Positions 42,517 through 52,176 are shown, numbered from the stretch's first letter. The stretch: 52,183 nt of DNA from M3007 sp044224705 (GCA_044224705.1 JBGAJY010000012.1:1-52183); one strand, 5' to 3'. Numbers and translations: made by a program. The notes: generated by a model from the sequence alone, not told the origin.

Positions 42517-45303
42517 ATGAATCGCCTCCCGTTTTTCGCCCTCTTTCTTTGCACCGTTTTTTCCCTTCCGCTGGCCGCGCAGCGCACCCTGACGGGTAAG
42601 GTTACCGACTACGACAGCCGCCGCAACCAGCCCCTCGAAGGGGTCTCCGTTTCCGTTGAGGGAACCGCGGCAATCACCCGCACCGATGCAGCGGGCAAAT
42701 ACAGTTTGCCGGTCCCGGCCACTGCCAAAGCCCTCTTGTTCAGCTTGCCGGGCTACGCTTCGGCCCGCGTGGAACTGACTGCCGGCAATGTGTACGACAT
42801 TACCCTGAAACGAACGGGTCCGGTAATAAAACCCGAAACAGAAACCGTAGCCGCGCCCCTGCTGCCCCCGGTCGACACAATCCCCATCGCATTGATCCTG
42901 AATGAATTCGGTCAGATCGAGCTGTCCCAGATACTGACGTTTTCCTCGCCGCTTTTTCAAAGCAATCGTCAAACTCTTGCCGGCGCCAGCGACCACGTGG
43001 ACCCGGTCCAATTGCGCGGATTGGCTTCCGACCAGCTGCTGGTGCTCGTGAACGGCAAGCGCTGGCACCAAAGCGCACTGGTGCACACCGACGCCACGGC
43101 TCAGCGCGGTATGGCGCAGGGCGTCGACTGGAACGCCATCCCCGCCTCGGCCGTGGAACGCGTCGAGGTGTCGCGCGACGTAGCACTTGGGCAATACGGC
43201 TCCGATGCCGTGGCCGGCGTGGTCAATATTGTTTTGAAAAACAAAACCGGACTGGACGCCAACGTGTCCTACGGCCAGCGCATGACGCGCTACGATAAAA
43301 ACTACGCGCTCTGGAAACTCGGCGAAGCCAGCCAGTCCGACGTGTCGGCCAGCGACGGGCAGAGCGTTTTTGCAGGCCTGCATTACGGCTTCGACCTCGG
43401 CGGCCGCGGCAGCCTGAACCTGACGGGCGAATACCTGAGCCGCGGGGCGACGAACCGGGCGGGCACTTACACCGGGCAAATCAGCCGGGACGGACTGGAT
43501 GATTCGCTCGCGCTGGCGCAGGCAGGGCTCACCCGGGAAGATTTTGACATGCAGATCGGGGAAGCCCGCATGCGCGGCGGCGCAGCGATGTACAACCTTG
43601 ATCTGAACCTGAACGACAACTGGAGCCTGTACTCCTTCGGCGGGTTTTCTGCGAAAAACGGACAATCCAGGGACTATTACCGTTACCCTTCCGTCATAGA
43701 ATCGGATGCCTTGACTGCTGCCGACGGGTTTGTGCTTCCGGCTTATCCGAACGGTTTTTTACCCGAAATCAACTCCAGAAATCTCGACCTGGGAGCCTCC
43801 ATCGGTGTGCAGGGCAAGATGGGCGACTGGACGCTCGACCTCTGTAACAACCTGGGACAGAACAAACTGGATTTCGATGTCGCCCACTCCATCAACTATA
43901 CCGAAGTGGCGATCACGCAAAATAACCCGCAAACCGTATTCGATGCGGGCGGTCTGAAATTGTTCCAAAACACGGCCAATCTCGAGGTTGCCCGGCGTTT
44001 TGAAACCTTGTTTTCAGGCCTGCGACTGGCAGCCGGACTGGAGCACAGGATGGAAAGTTTTGGCGTGAGCCAGGGTGAAAAAGGTTCGTACGCCAACTAT
44101 TTGGCCAATCAAAATGTGGGCCTCCTGGTCGGATCGCAGGGTTTTGCAGGCTTTGACGACAGCACGGGCTCGCACAGCCGTAACAGTGCCGGATTGTACG
44201 TGCGGGCTGATCAGGATTTTTCTCCGCAGTTCACACTCAGCGCAACAGCACGATTCGACCGCTATTCCGGTTTCGGCAACGCTTTCGGCGGCAAATTGAT
44301 GCTCCAATACCGCGCCAATGAAATATTCGCCCTGCATGCGGCAGCCGGGACAGGTTTCCGCGCGCCTTCCGCTCAGCAGGAATTTTACGGCAAAACGGCC
44401 AACAGGGCTTTTCAGAATTTCCCGGGCGGCTTTGTGATTGGACAAACGGGCATTTATCCAAATGCCGGCGAGCCTACGCAACTGTTTGGCGTGGGCGAAC
44501 TCGCTGCCGAAAAAAACACCGGTTTCTCCCTCGGACTGAGCCTGAAACCCACTGACGGCATGCTGCTGACCCTCGATGCCTGGCAGGTTTCGGTAAAAGA
44601 CCGGCTGATCCTGACCCATGCCCTCGACGGCCGCAATAATGGCCTGCTGGACAGTACTTTGAATCAACTCGGCATCGCCAGCGTCAGCTACTGGGACAAT
44701 GCCATCAGCACCAACTCGTTCGGCGTAGAAGCCGGTTTTTCCTGGAAAAAATCCATCGACGAGCGGCAAAAAATCGGACTGGGCCTGAATGCCGCTTTTT
44801 TCCAGACCAAACTGAAAACCGACGCCAACGATAACCCCGAAGTGGAGGTACCCGACATCGTCCGGCAAACCGACCAAATCGGGGCGTACCTGAACCTCGA
44901 AGACCGCAACCGTTTTGAAAATGCCCTGCCGGCAACCAAAATCATCGCGACGCTGAACTATGGTTTCGGCGCATTCGGCGCCGACGTTCGCGCCTCCTGG
45001 TTTGGCGGCACCACTTACCAGGACCCCATCAACGGCCGCGACGACAACCTGTTCAACGGCGGTCAGGTCGAAATGCTCAACCAGGATTTCGGCGCCAAAA
45101 CCGTGCTGGACCTGTCGCTGTCCTACGCATTCGTCAAAGGCGTGCAGGTCACGCTCGGGGCGCACAACCTGCTCGATACTTATCCCGATCTGCACAGCCA
45201 TTCGACCAATATGAGTCAGGGCCGCATTCTGTACAGCACCCAGGCGCAGCAATTCGGGTTCGCGGGGAGGCTCCTGTTTGCGCGGGTGAAAATTGATCTC
45301 TGA
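42517..45303 (+). CDS. TonB-dependent outer-membrane receptor
   Basis: A 928-residue outer-membrane receptor. It has a signal peptide (MNRLPFFALFLCTVFSLPLAA), an N-terminal carboxypeptidase-D-like domain (about 22-95, GKVTDYDSRRNQPLEGVSV), and a plug domain (about 120-245) with LRGLASDQLLVLVNGKRWHQ and PASAVERVEVSRDVALGQYG. The remaining residues form a 22-strand-type barrel. It ends FAGRLLFARVKIDL, so the last residue is Leu rather than the usual aromatic one, with Phe 7 residues from the end. The GTGFRAPSAQQEFYG segment is typical of siderophore/vitamin-type receptors rather than SusC. No SusD partner is adjacent, so it is probably for iron complexes, cobalamin or small ligands (inference). 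Confidence 0.92.
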   Translation: MNRLPFFALFLCTVFSLPLAAQRTLTGKVTDYDSRRNQPLEGVSVSVEGTAAITRTDAAGKYSLPVPATAKALLFSLPGYASARVELTAGNVYDITLKRTGPVIKPETETVAAPLLPPVDTIPIALILNEFGQIELSQILTFSSPLFQSNRQTLAGASDHVDPVQLRGLASDQLLVLVNGKRWHQSALVHTDATAQRGMAQGVDWNAIPASAVERVEVSRDVALGQYGSDAVAGVVNIVLKNKTGLDANVSYGQRMTRYDKNYALWKLGEASQSDVSASDGQSVFAGLHYGFDLGGRGSLNLTGEYLSRGATNRAGTYTGQISRDGLDDSLALAQAGLTREDFDMQIGEARMRGGAAMYNLDLNLNDNWSLYSFGGFSAKNGQSRDYYRYPSVIESDALTAADGFVLPAYPNGFLPEINSRNLDLGASIGVQGKMGDWTLDLCNNLGQNKLDFDVAHSINYTEVAITQNNPQTVFDAGGLKLFQNTANLEVARRFETLFSGLRLAAGLEHRMESFGVSQGEKGSYANYLANQNVGLLVGSQGFAGFDDSTGSHSRNSAGLYVRADQDFSPQFTLSATARFDRYSGFGNAFGGKLMLQYRANEIFALHAAAGTGFRAPSAQQEFYGKTANRAFQNFPGGFVIGQTGIYPNAGEPTQLFGVGELAAEKNTGFSLGLSLKPTDGMLLTLDAWQVSVKDRLILTHALDGRNNGLLDSTLNQLGIASVSYWDNAISTNSFGVEAGFSWKKSIDERQKIGLGLNAAFFQTKLKTDANDNPEVEVPDIVRQTDQIGAYLNLEDRNRFENALPATKIIATLNYGFGAFGADVRASWFGGTTYQDPINGRDDNLFNGGQVEMLNQDFGAKTVLDLSLSYAFVKGVQVTLGAHNLLDTYPDLHSHSTNMSQGRILYSTQAQQFGFAGRLLFARVKIDL

Positions 45304-45331
45304 TCTGGGTTCAACGGCTTTGTTCAATGCC

Positions 45332-45368
45332 AATCGGGCGTTTGTCAAATTTTGACAAACGCCCGATT
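45332..45368. terminator. 37-bp palindrome acting as terminator
   Basis: AATCGGGCGTTTGTCAAA (45332-45349) and 45351-45368 are exact reverse complements around a single central T. The right arm is followed by TGTTTAATG, a short T-rich tail. It lies 28 bp after the TonB receptor gene. Confidence 0.8.
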
Positions 45369-45466
45369 TGTTTAATGATAATGGGTTGTTTGGCGAATAA
45401 TGTTAAACAAAGTAGGTTCTGAACGCTATCACGAACCAATTTTCACCCATCCATTTCCAACACACA

Positions 45467-48400
45467 ATGAAATCAATTTTCACCAGTCTGCTTTTTCTGC
45501 TCTTTGCGGTATCGGCGGCCAACGCGCAGTTTGCACGCGTTCAGGTCATCCACAACGCCCCCGATCCGACCGTCGACGTGTACGTCAACGGCAACCTCGC
45601 CTTGAATGATTTTGCGTTCCGGTCGGCTACGCCGTTCCTTGATCTGCCCGCGGGTTTTCCGCTGAGCCTGGCCGTTGCGCCCGGAACCAGCACCTCTGTC
45701 GCCGATGCGATTACGACGTTCAATGTCACCTTTGAATCGGGTAAAACCTACGCGCTGACGGCTTCCGGTGTGGTGGGTGGTACACCCGGATTCACGGTTA
45801 TCGCCGACGACGCTGCCCAGGAAACGGCGCCTGCCGGCCAGGTGGCCCTCAATGTGCTGCATGGCTCGCCCGACGCCCCGGCAGTTGACGTGGTGGTCCG
45901 CACGGGCAGCAAGATCGTATCCAACCTGTCTTACGGCGAGTTCACGCCTTACCTCAGCGTATCGGCCGGATTGTACTATCTCGACATCAAGCCGGCTGGC
46001 AGCGAAGCCATCGTGGCGACCTACCAGGCTGATTTGAGTGGATTGGGTGGCAAGGCCGTACGCGTATTGGCCAGCGGTTTTTTCAGCGGCGGCACGCCCG
46101 GATTTGCCCTGATCGCCGTTTTGGCCGACGGCACGGTAGTCGAACTGCCTGCTGTGCAGGTCGCCCGCGTGCAGGTCATCCACAACAGTCCTGCACCCAC
46201 GGTGGACGTGTACGCCAACGGCGGATTACTGCTCGACAATTTTGCTTTCCGTACCGCTACGCCGTTTGTGTTTCTGCCGGCCGGTGTGGATATCACGCTC
46301 GGCATTGCGCCCGACACCAGTACTTCCGCGAACAGCGCGATCGCTAATTTTACCGTCAATCTGGAAAATGGTAAGACCTACATCGTCACCGCTTCGGGCA
46401 TTGTCGGCGGCAACCCCGGTTTTGACCTGATCATCAACGACATCGCCCGCGAGACGGCCTCCGCACCCGGTAATGTCGACGTAGCAGTGCTGCACGGGGC
46501 CCCCGATGCCCCGGCCGTGGACGTCGACGCCGTGTTTGTGGGCGATAACGTGGTGGGCAACCTGGCTTACGGCCAGTACACCGGCTACCTCAACCTGCCC
46601 GCTACGGTGTACGACTTTGCCGTACGCGCCACGGGCGACGCCGACGTGGTGGCTTCCTACCGCGCCGACCTGAGCGGGCTGGCCGGGGGGGCTGCATACG
46701 TATTTGCCAGCGGCTTTCTGAATGCTTCCAATGGTCCGGCCTTCGGCTTGTTTGCCGCCTTGCCGGACGGTTCGGTGTTCGCTTTGCCCGCGACGCCAAC
46801 CACCCGCGTGCAAATCGTGCACAACTCTCCCGACCCCACCGTGGACGTGTACGCCGGAAACACGCGTATTCTGGATGATTTTGCATTCCGCACGGCTACG
46901 CCTTTTATCGATATTCCGGCCGACCGGGAGATCAATATCGGTGTCGCGGGCGGCAACAGCGGCTCGGCCGCCGATGCGATTGCCAATTTCCCCGTCACGT
47001 TTGAAAGCGGGAAAAAATATACCGTCTTTGCCGGCGGCGTAGTGGGCAGTCCTGAAAAGCCATTCACCCTTTTCGCTGCCGACGATGCGTTGGAAGTGGG
47101 CACGCCCGGTTTTGTACAAGTGAGCATTCACCACGGTTCGCCAACGCCCGGCCCCATTGCCGTGGATGTGGACGAGCGCCTGATCGGCAGCATATTGACC
47201 GATTTTGACTACGGCCAGTTTACGCCCTACCTCAATCTGCCGCCCGACACCTACTATTTTGATGTAAAACCCGCGGGTTCCAATACCATTGCCGGCACCT
47301 TCAAGGCCGACCTTACGGGTCTGGGCGGGCAGGCGCTGCGCGTATTTGCCAGCGGTATTTTGGGCGGAAGCCCCGGTTTCGGCTTGTTTGCCGTGCTGGC
47401 CGACGGGACGGTGGTGGAGCTGCCGCTCTCCCCCGTGGCCCGTGTGCAAATTATCCACAACAGCCCCTCGCCGACAGTGGATGTTTACGCCAACAACGAC
47501 AAACTGCTGGACGATTTCGAATTTCAAACGGCCACGCCATTCATTTACGTTCCGGCCGGTGTGGCGATCAATATCGGCGTGGCGCCGGGCAACAGCCAGT
47601 CGGCCGCCGACGCGATTGCTACTTTCCCCGTCACTTTTGACAATGCAAAAACCTACGTCGTGATCGCCAGCGGCCTGGTGGGCGGCACGCCGGGTTTCAA
47701 CCTGATTGTCAACGACAACGGCCGCGAACGGGCCCTGGACAACAGCCAGATGGAGTTGTCCATTTTCCACGGCTCGCCCGGCGCCCCGGCAGTGGATGTG
47801 ACCCCGGCCGGCGACGACACGCCGCTGGTCAGCAACCTTTCCTACGGCGAGTTTACGCCCTATATCGGTCTCACGCCCGATGTGTACCTGCTCGACGTGA
47901 CGCCTGCCGGCGCGCCTAACACCATTGTGGGCACCTGGGGCGGCGATTTTACCGGTTTGGATGGTTTGGTGGGCGTGGTGTTTGCCACTGGCGTTCTGGG
48001 TGGTGATCCGCAATTTGATCTGCTGCTCGCGCTGCCCGACGGTACGGTGTTCCCGCTGCCTGCCTTTGCCCGCGCGCAGGTGATCCACAACTCGCCCAGC
48101 CCGACGGTCGACGTTTACTTTGACGATATTCCGCTACTCAACGATTTTGAATTCCACGATGCGACTCCGGTAGGTTTCCTGCCGGCACGCACGCCGTTCA
48201 CGCTCGGCGTGGCTCCGGCCGGCAGTCAGTCGTCTGCGGATGCCATTTATACCCTTCCTGTAGACCAACTGGAGACGGGCAAAACCTACATCATCATGGC
48301 CGCCGGTGTCGTGGGTGGCAACCCGGGTTTTGGCCTGTTTATCAATGAAAACGGCCGTGATCGCAGCCAATCGGGTGCTACAGCCGACATCGCCCTGTTC

Positions 48401-48985
48401 CACGGTGCGCCGGGTGCTCCTGAAGTGGATGTGAAACTGGCTTCCGGGCCCGTCATTTTTGACAACATCGAATTTGGAGAATACAGTGACTACGCCTCCG
48501 TACCGCCGGGCAGCTACGTGATCCAGGTGACGCCTTCCACGGACAACAATACTGTGGTAGCCAGTTACACCGCTGATCTTTCCAGCCTGGGCGGCCAGGC
48601 GGCTACTGTGTTTGCCAGCGGTTTCCTGAGCGGCGGCACGCCAGGCTTCGAAGTGTGGGTTGCGCTCACCAACGGCGTCACCTTCCCGCTCCCGCAGTTC
48701 GTCAGCACCAACGAACTCGACAGCAAACTGACGGCGCTTGCCGTAACGCCCAATCCGGCATCTGAAGAAGCCTATATTCGCCTGACACTCAACGATTCGG
48801 AAGCTCTGCGCTACCGGCTGCACGATGTGGCCGGCCGGGTCGTCATGGAAGGAGATCTGGGTTTGCTGGGTGCAGGGGATACTGCTCAGCGGATCGATGT
48901 CGGCAGCTTGAACGCTGGTCTGTACCAGTTGGAAATCGTCTCCGATGCGGGCGTTCGGACCCTGAAATTTGCAGTACAACGGTAA
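45467..48985 (+). CDS. DUF4397 five-repeat T9SS cargo protein
   Basis: A 1172-residue exported protein. After the signal peptide (MKSIFTSLLFLLFAVSAANA) come five tandem units of about 210-213 residues beginning at residues 23, 233, 446, 658 and 868. Each opens with [AT]R[VA]Q[VI][IV]HN.P.PTVDVY, and its second half has a related HG[SA]P..P..VDV segment; this is the DUF4397 pattern, two half-repeats per unit. The C-terminus is a T9SS type A domain (about 1085-1172, VTPNPASEEAYIRL ... NAGLYQLEIVSDAG). No catalytic residues; probably an adhesive or S-layer-like surface protein. The terminator at 49021 ends the transcript. Confidence 0.92.
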   Translation: MKSIFTSLLFLLFAVSAANAQFARVQVIHNAPDPTVDVYVNGNLALNDFAFRSATPFLDLPAGFPLSLAVAPGTSTSVADAITTFNVTFESGKTYALTASGVVGGTPGFTVIADDAAQETAPAGQVALNVLHGSPDAPAVDVVVRTGSKIVSNLSYGEFTPYLSVSAGLYYLDIKPAGSEAIVATYQADLSGLGGKAVRVLASGFFSGGTPGFALIAVLADGTVVELPAVQVARVQVIHNSPAPTVDVYANGGLLLDNFAFRTATPFVFLPAGVDITLGIAPDTSTSANSAIANFTVNLENGKTYIVTASGIVGGNPGFDLIINDIARETASAPGNVDVAVLHGAPDAPAVDVDAVFVGDNVVGNLAYGQYTGYLNLPATVYDFAVRATGDADVVASYRADLSGLAGGAAYVFASGFLNASNGPAFGLFAALPDGSVFALPATPTTRVQIVHNSPDPTVDVYAGNTRILDDFAFRTATPFIDIPADREINIGVAGGNSGSAADAIANFPVTFESGKKYTVFAGGVVGSPEKPFTLFAADDALEVGTPGFVQVSIHHGSPTPGPIAVDVDERLIGSILTDFDYGQFTPYLNLPPDTYYFDVKPAGSNTIAGTFKADLTGLGGQALRVFASGILGGSPGFGLFAVLADGTVVELPLSPVARVQIIHNSPSPTVDVYANNDKLLDDFEFQTATPFIYVPAGVAINIGVAPGNSQSAADAIATFPVTFDNAKTYVVIASGLVGGTPGFNLIVNDNGRERALDNSQMELSIFHGSPGAPAVDVTPAGDDTPLVSNLSYGEFTPYIGLTPDVYLLDVTPAGAPNTIVGTWGGDFTGLDGLVGVVFATGVLGGDPQFDLLLALPDGTVFPLPAFARAQVIHNSPSPTVDVYFDDIPLLNDFEFHDATPVGFLPARTPFTLGVAPAGSQSSADAIYTLPVDQLETGKTYIIMAAGVVGGNPGFGLFINENGRDRSQSGATADIALFHGAPGAPEVDVKLASGPVIFDNIEFGEYSDYASVPPGSYVIQVTPSTDNNTVVASYTADLSSLGGQAATVFASGFLSGGTPGFEVWVALTNGVTFPLPQFVSTNELDSKLTALAVTPNPASEEAYIRLTLNDSEALRYRLHDVAGRVVMEGDLGLLGAGDTAQRIDVGSLNAGLYQLEIVSDAGVRTLKFAVQR
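45533..48690 (+). repeat. Five in-frame tandem repeats of about 630-640 bp
   Basis: Unit starts at 45533, 46163, 46802, 47438 and 48068 give spacings of 630, 639, 636 and 630 bp, all multiples of three. They encode the DUF4397 units. The units have diverged at the DNA level but short blocks such as CACAAC...CCGAC(C/G)GT(G/C)GACGT remain similar. Confidence 0.85.
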
Positions 48986-49020
48986 TATCCGCAGCACTTT
49001 TGGTTAATTACAGTGATCAG

Positions 49021-49050
49021 CGCGCCGGGGACTTTCCCGGCGCGTTTTTT
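49021..49050 (+). terminator. Intrinsic terminator
   Basis: CGCGCCGGG (49021-49029) pairs with CCCGGCGCG (49036-49044) around GACTTT, followed by six T. It lies 36 bp after the DUF4397 gene and before the promoter at 49073. Confidence 0.95.
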
Positions 49051-49072
49051 CTTTCATACCAGCCGTACGACC

Positions 49073-49080
49073 TACTTTTG
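49073..49080 (+). promoter_or_regulatory. -7 promoter element of the coiled-coil gene
   Basis: TACTTTTG is a perfect TAnnTTTG, 21 bp before the ATG at 49101, predicting a leader of about 14 nt. The -33 region has TTTC in place of TTG. Confidence 0.55.
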
Positions 49081-49100
49081 TGAAATAAAATCAGACCCAT

Positions 49101-49616
49101 ATGATTCGCTCCCTGTTGAAAATCGTTTTGCTGGTGGTCGGCGCCATCCTCGTGTACAATTACTTTTTTGGCAGCAATGCCGAAAAAGAACAATCGCGCC
49201 ACATTTTTGGTGAAATGCGCGACGTAGTCGTCTCTGTAGGCCAGCTGGTAAAATCTGAAAAAACCAAGTTCGATGCCGGCAAATACGACGGCGCCCTCGA
49301 CAAACTGGGCGACGCCTACCGCGCTATCCGCAAACAAGCCGAACACGTCGACGCGAAGGTTATCAAACGCCTCGACGAGCTCGAGCGCCGCAAAGCCTCG
49401 CTCCAGTCCGAGTTGGACAGCATTGAACAAATTGACGAACAACTGCAAAATACCCCGGCAGCACCCCAAAAAGGCCTGAAAACCGATCCCAAAGCACAAC
49501 AAACCCAGTCGGCCAAAGCCGCCGATCAGCAACGCCGCAAAGCCGATCTCCAGAATCAACTCGAACAATTGGTCAAAGACACCGACGATTTGCTCAAACA
49601 GGCGCAGGAGGAGTGA
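49101..49616 (+). CDS. Membrane-anchored coiled-coil protein, unknown function
   Basis: A 171-residue protein with an N-terminal hydrophobic helix (about 4-22, LLKIVLLVVGAILVYNYFF), which may be an uncleaved membrane anchor, and then long charged helices. Two heptad-like stretches (about 88-118, RLDELERRKASLQSELDSIEQ, and about 140-168, AADQQRRKADLQNQLEQL) predict coiled coils, joined by a Gln/Ala/Pro/Lys linker. No family is recognised. It lies 15 bp before the M16 peptidase gene and is probably co-transcribed with it. Confidence 0.75.
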   Translation: MIRSLLKIVLLVVGAILVYNYFFGSNAEKEQSRHIFGEMRDVVVSVGQLVKSEKTKFDAGKYDGALDKLGDAYRAIRKQAEHVDAKVIKRLDELERRKASLQSELDSIEQIDEQLQNTPAAPQKGLKTDPKAQQTQSAKAADQQRRKADLQNQLEQLVKDTDDLLKQAQEE

Positions 49617-49631
49617 CGCATCGTTTTTTCC

Positions 49632-50867
49632 ATGGTACAATTTACCCGTGAAATTCTCCCGAATGGTCTTCGCGTGCTCATTCACGAAGATCCCAGCACG
49701 CCCTTGGTCGCTTCCAACGTGCTCTATTATGTCGGTTCCCGCGACGAACACCCCGAAAAAACGGGCTTCGCGCACCTGTTCGAACACCTGATGTTTGCCG
49801 GAAGCAAGCACATCAAGGACTTCGACGATCCGCTCCAGCGCGCCGGGGGCGAGAACAACGCCTTTACCACCAACGACTACACGACGTTTTACGAAATCCT
49901 GCCCAAGGAAAACCTCGAAACGGCCCTCTGGCTCGAAAGCGACCGCATGCTGGCGCTGAATATCGGCAAGAGACCTTTCGAAGTACAACGCAAGGTTGTG
50001 GTGGAAGAGTTCAAGGAAACCTGCCTGAACGAGCCTTACGGCGACTCCTGGCACCATCTTTCCGAACTCATGTTCCGTGTGCATCCCTACCGCTGGCCCA
50101 CGATCGGGCTCACCCCCGAGCACCTCGAACACGCCACGCTCGACGATGTGCGCGCCTTCTACCAGACCTGGTATACCCCGAACAACGCCGTGCTCAGCAT
50201 TGCCGGCAACGTGCGCACCGACGAGGTGCTGAAACAGGTGGAAAAATGGTTCGGCGGTATCCCGGCCGGACAGCCGATTGTCCGCAATTTGCCCCCTGAG
50301 CCGCCGCAAACCGAACACCAGCGCCGCATCGTACACGCACAGGTGCCCGTGCCGGCGGTTTATCTGGCTTTCCGTACGGCCTCCCGCCTCGAGCCTGATT
50401 TCTACGCGGCCGACCTCCTGGCCGATGTGCTGGCCCAGGGGCAGTCGTCGCGATTGTACCGCCGCCTGCTGAAAGAACGCCGGTTGTTTTCCACCATCGA
50501 CGCCTACGTCACCGGAAACATCGACCCGGGTCTGCTGGTCGTGGAGGGCCGCCCGGCCGAAGGCGTCACGCCCGACGAGGCGCTGGCCGCCATTTGGGAA
50601 GAACTGGAACTGCTGCGCAAAACGGCCATCGACGCCCGCGAACTGGCCAAAATCCAGCACCGCTTCGAAAGCACGGTCGTTTTTTCAGAAACGAGCGTGC
50701 TCAACAAAGCCCAGAACCTGGGTTTTTACGAAGTCCTGAACGGCGCCGAATGGATGAATGAAGAGGTGAAAACCTACCTGGCCGTAACGCCCGACGATCT
50801 GCGCCGCACAGCGGAAAACCTGTTCCGCATGGAGAATTCGGCGACGTTGATCTACCTGCCGGTTTAA
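49632..50867 (+). CDS. M16 family zinc metallopeptidase
   Basis: A 411-residue pitrilysin/insulinase-type peptidase. The inverted zinc motif HLFEH is at residues 48-52 (TGFAHLFEHLMFAGSKH), and the third ligand is a Glu in KVVVEEFKE (about 125-126), at the expected distance. The C-terminal half has the M16 R/Y-type region (AVYLAFRTAS ... YAADLLADVLAQGQSSRLYRRL). There is no signal peptide, so the enzyme is either cytoplasmic or exported by another route. It is about half the size of pitrilysin and matches the one-unit M16B subfamily, which often works as paired subunits; no second subunit gene is seen here. Confidence 0.93.
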   Translation: MVQFTREILPNGLRVLIHEDPSTPLVASNVLYYVGSRDEHPEKTGFAHLFEHLMFAGSKHIKDFDDPLQRAGGENNAFTTNDYTTFYEILPKENLETALWLESDRMLALNIGKRPFEVQRKVVVEEFKETCLNEPYGDSWHHLSELMFRVHPYRWPTIGLTPEHLEHATLDDVRAFYQTWYTPNNAVLSIAGNVRTDEVLKQVEKWFGGIPAGQPIVRNLPPEPPQTEHQRRIVHAQVPVPAVYLAFRTASRLEPDFYAADLLADVLAQGQSSRLYRRLLKERRLFSTIDAYVTGNIDPGLLVVEGRPAEGVTPDEALAAIWEELELLRKTAIDARELAKIQHRFESTVVFSETSVLNKAQNLGFYEVLNGAEWMNEEVKTYLAVTPDDLRRTAENLFRMENSATLIYLPV

Positions 50868-50888
50868 ATATTGAGGCGGCGCTGTTTT

Positions 50889-50952
50889 AACCACGGAGGC
50901 ATGGAGACGTCCTCCTGAAAGGATATCTCCGTGTCTCTGTGCCTCCGTGGTT
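50889..50952. repeat. Dispersed palindromic repeat, second copy of CACGGAGG family
   Basis: The left arm, from 50889 (AACCACGGAGGCATGGAGACG), and the right arm, ending at 50952 (CGTGTCTCTGTGCCTCCGTGGTT), form an imperfect palindrome. It is clearly related to the one at 15984-16058. It fills the gap between the convergent M16 and ribB genes. Confidence 0.85.
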
Positions 50953-50973
50953 GAACCAAACAATCTCACTGAC

Positions 50974-52107
50974 TTATCCCAACTGCACGTTTTCCACAAT
51001 CTCCAGTCCGTACCCGATAAACCCGGTGCGCGGACGCGGATTGTTGGTGAGCAGGCGGATTTTGGAGATACCGAGTTCGCGCAGGATTTGTGCGCCTACG
51101 CCGAAATCTTTCTTGCCGATACTGGTGTGCAGTTCGAATTTGTCGGCTTCCCCGTCTTCCACGAGTTGTTTGTACAGTTTGAGTTTGGCCAGCAGGTTGG
51201 CTTTGTCGCCCTGTCGGAGGTAAACAAACGCGCCCTTCCCGGCTTCGTTGATCAGGCGCAGGGAAGTCTGGATTTGCTGACCGTAGTCGGCCAGGATATT
51301 GCCCAGGATGCCGCCGGTTTCGGACCAGGAATGCACGCGCACCAGCACGGGCTCGTCTTCCGTCCATTCGCCTTTTTTCAACACCAGGTGTGTGTCGCCG
51401 CTGGTGGCGTCGGTGAAAACGATCGCGTCAAATTCGCCGTGCATGGTTTGCATCGTCATCTCCATTTCACGGCGGATGAGGCGCTCGGTGCGCATGCGGT
51501 AGGCCACCAGGTCGTCGATGGAGACAATTTTCAGGTCAAAACGTTGTGCCACTTCCACCAATTGGGGCAGGCGGGCCATGGTGCCGTCGGCATTGAGGAT
51601 CTCAACGAGCACGCCTACGGGAGCGAGGCCTGCCATGCGGGCCAGGTCTACCGCGGCTTCGGTGTGTCCGGTGCGGCGCAGCACGCCGCCCGTTTTGGCG
51701 CGGAGTGGAAAAATGTGTCCGGGGCGGGCATAATCGCTCGGTTTGGCAGCCGGATTGGTCAGGTGGCGGATGCCGGTAGATCGGTCGTAGGCGCTGATCC
51801 CCGTGGTGCAGCCCTGGCCGATCAGATCGATCGATACGGTGAAAGCCGTTTCGTGCAAGGCCGTGTTGGCATTGACCATGAGCGGCAGGTCGAGCTCTTC
51901 TGCACGGCGTTCTTCGAGCGGCGTGCAGATGAGGCCCCGGCCGTGTGTAGCCATGAAATTGATGATGTCGGGGGTCACCGTTTCGGCGGCGCAAATAAAA
52001 TCGCCTTCGTTTTCGCGATCTTCGTCGTCCACCACGATGATCACCTTGCCGGCGCGGATGTCGGCAATGGCTTCTTCAATGGTGTTGAGTTTGAACTCGT
52101 TGGGCAT
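50974..52107 (-). CDS. ribB: RibB with degenerate GTP cyclohydrolase II domain
   Basis: A 377-residue two-domain riboflavin protein (counted from the start at 52107). The N-terminal domain (about 1-200) is a normal 3,4-dihydroxy-2-butanone 4-phosphate synthase that makes the four-carbon unit from ribulose 5-phosphate. Its acidic motif is VDDEDRENEGDF and it also has HGRGLICTPL and RRTGHTEAAVDLARMAGL. The C-terminal domain has the fold of GTP cyclohydrolase II (LVRVHS, residues 255-260) but lacks the three zinc cysteines; the aligned positions are Ser262, Ala273 and Tyr275. The catalytic loop (KGAFVYLRQGDK) also differs. That half is therefore probably not catalytic, like the known RibBX type. 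The start at 52107 fits family N-termini; 52152 is also possible. An ATG at 52179 would overlap the -7 element. Confidence 0.93.
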   Translation of the reverse strand: MPNEFKLNTIEEAIADIRAGKVIIVVDDEDRENEGDFICAAETVTPDIINFMATHGRGLICTPLEERRAEELDLPLMVNANTALHETAFTVSIDLIGQGCTTGISAYDRSTGIRHLTNPAAKPSDYARPGHIFPLRAKTGGVLRRTGHTEAAVDLARMAGLAPVGVLVEILNADGTMARLPQLVEVAQRFDLKIVSIDDLVAYRMRTERLIRREMEMTMQTMHGEFDAIVFTDATSGDTHLVLKKGEWTEDEPVLVRVHSWSETGGILGNILADYGQQIQTSLRLINEAGKGAFVYLRQGDKANLLAKLKLYKQLVEDGEADKFELHTSIGKKDFGVGAQILRELGISKIRLLTNNPRPRTGFIGYGLEIVENVQLG

Positions 52108-52176
52108 GGTTTGGGCGGTGGAATGTCCGTTGGTGGAGTGCGTGGTGAGCATGGGCTTTGATTTTGAACAGCGGCG

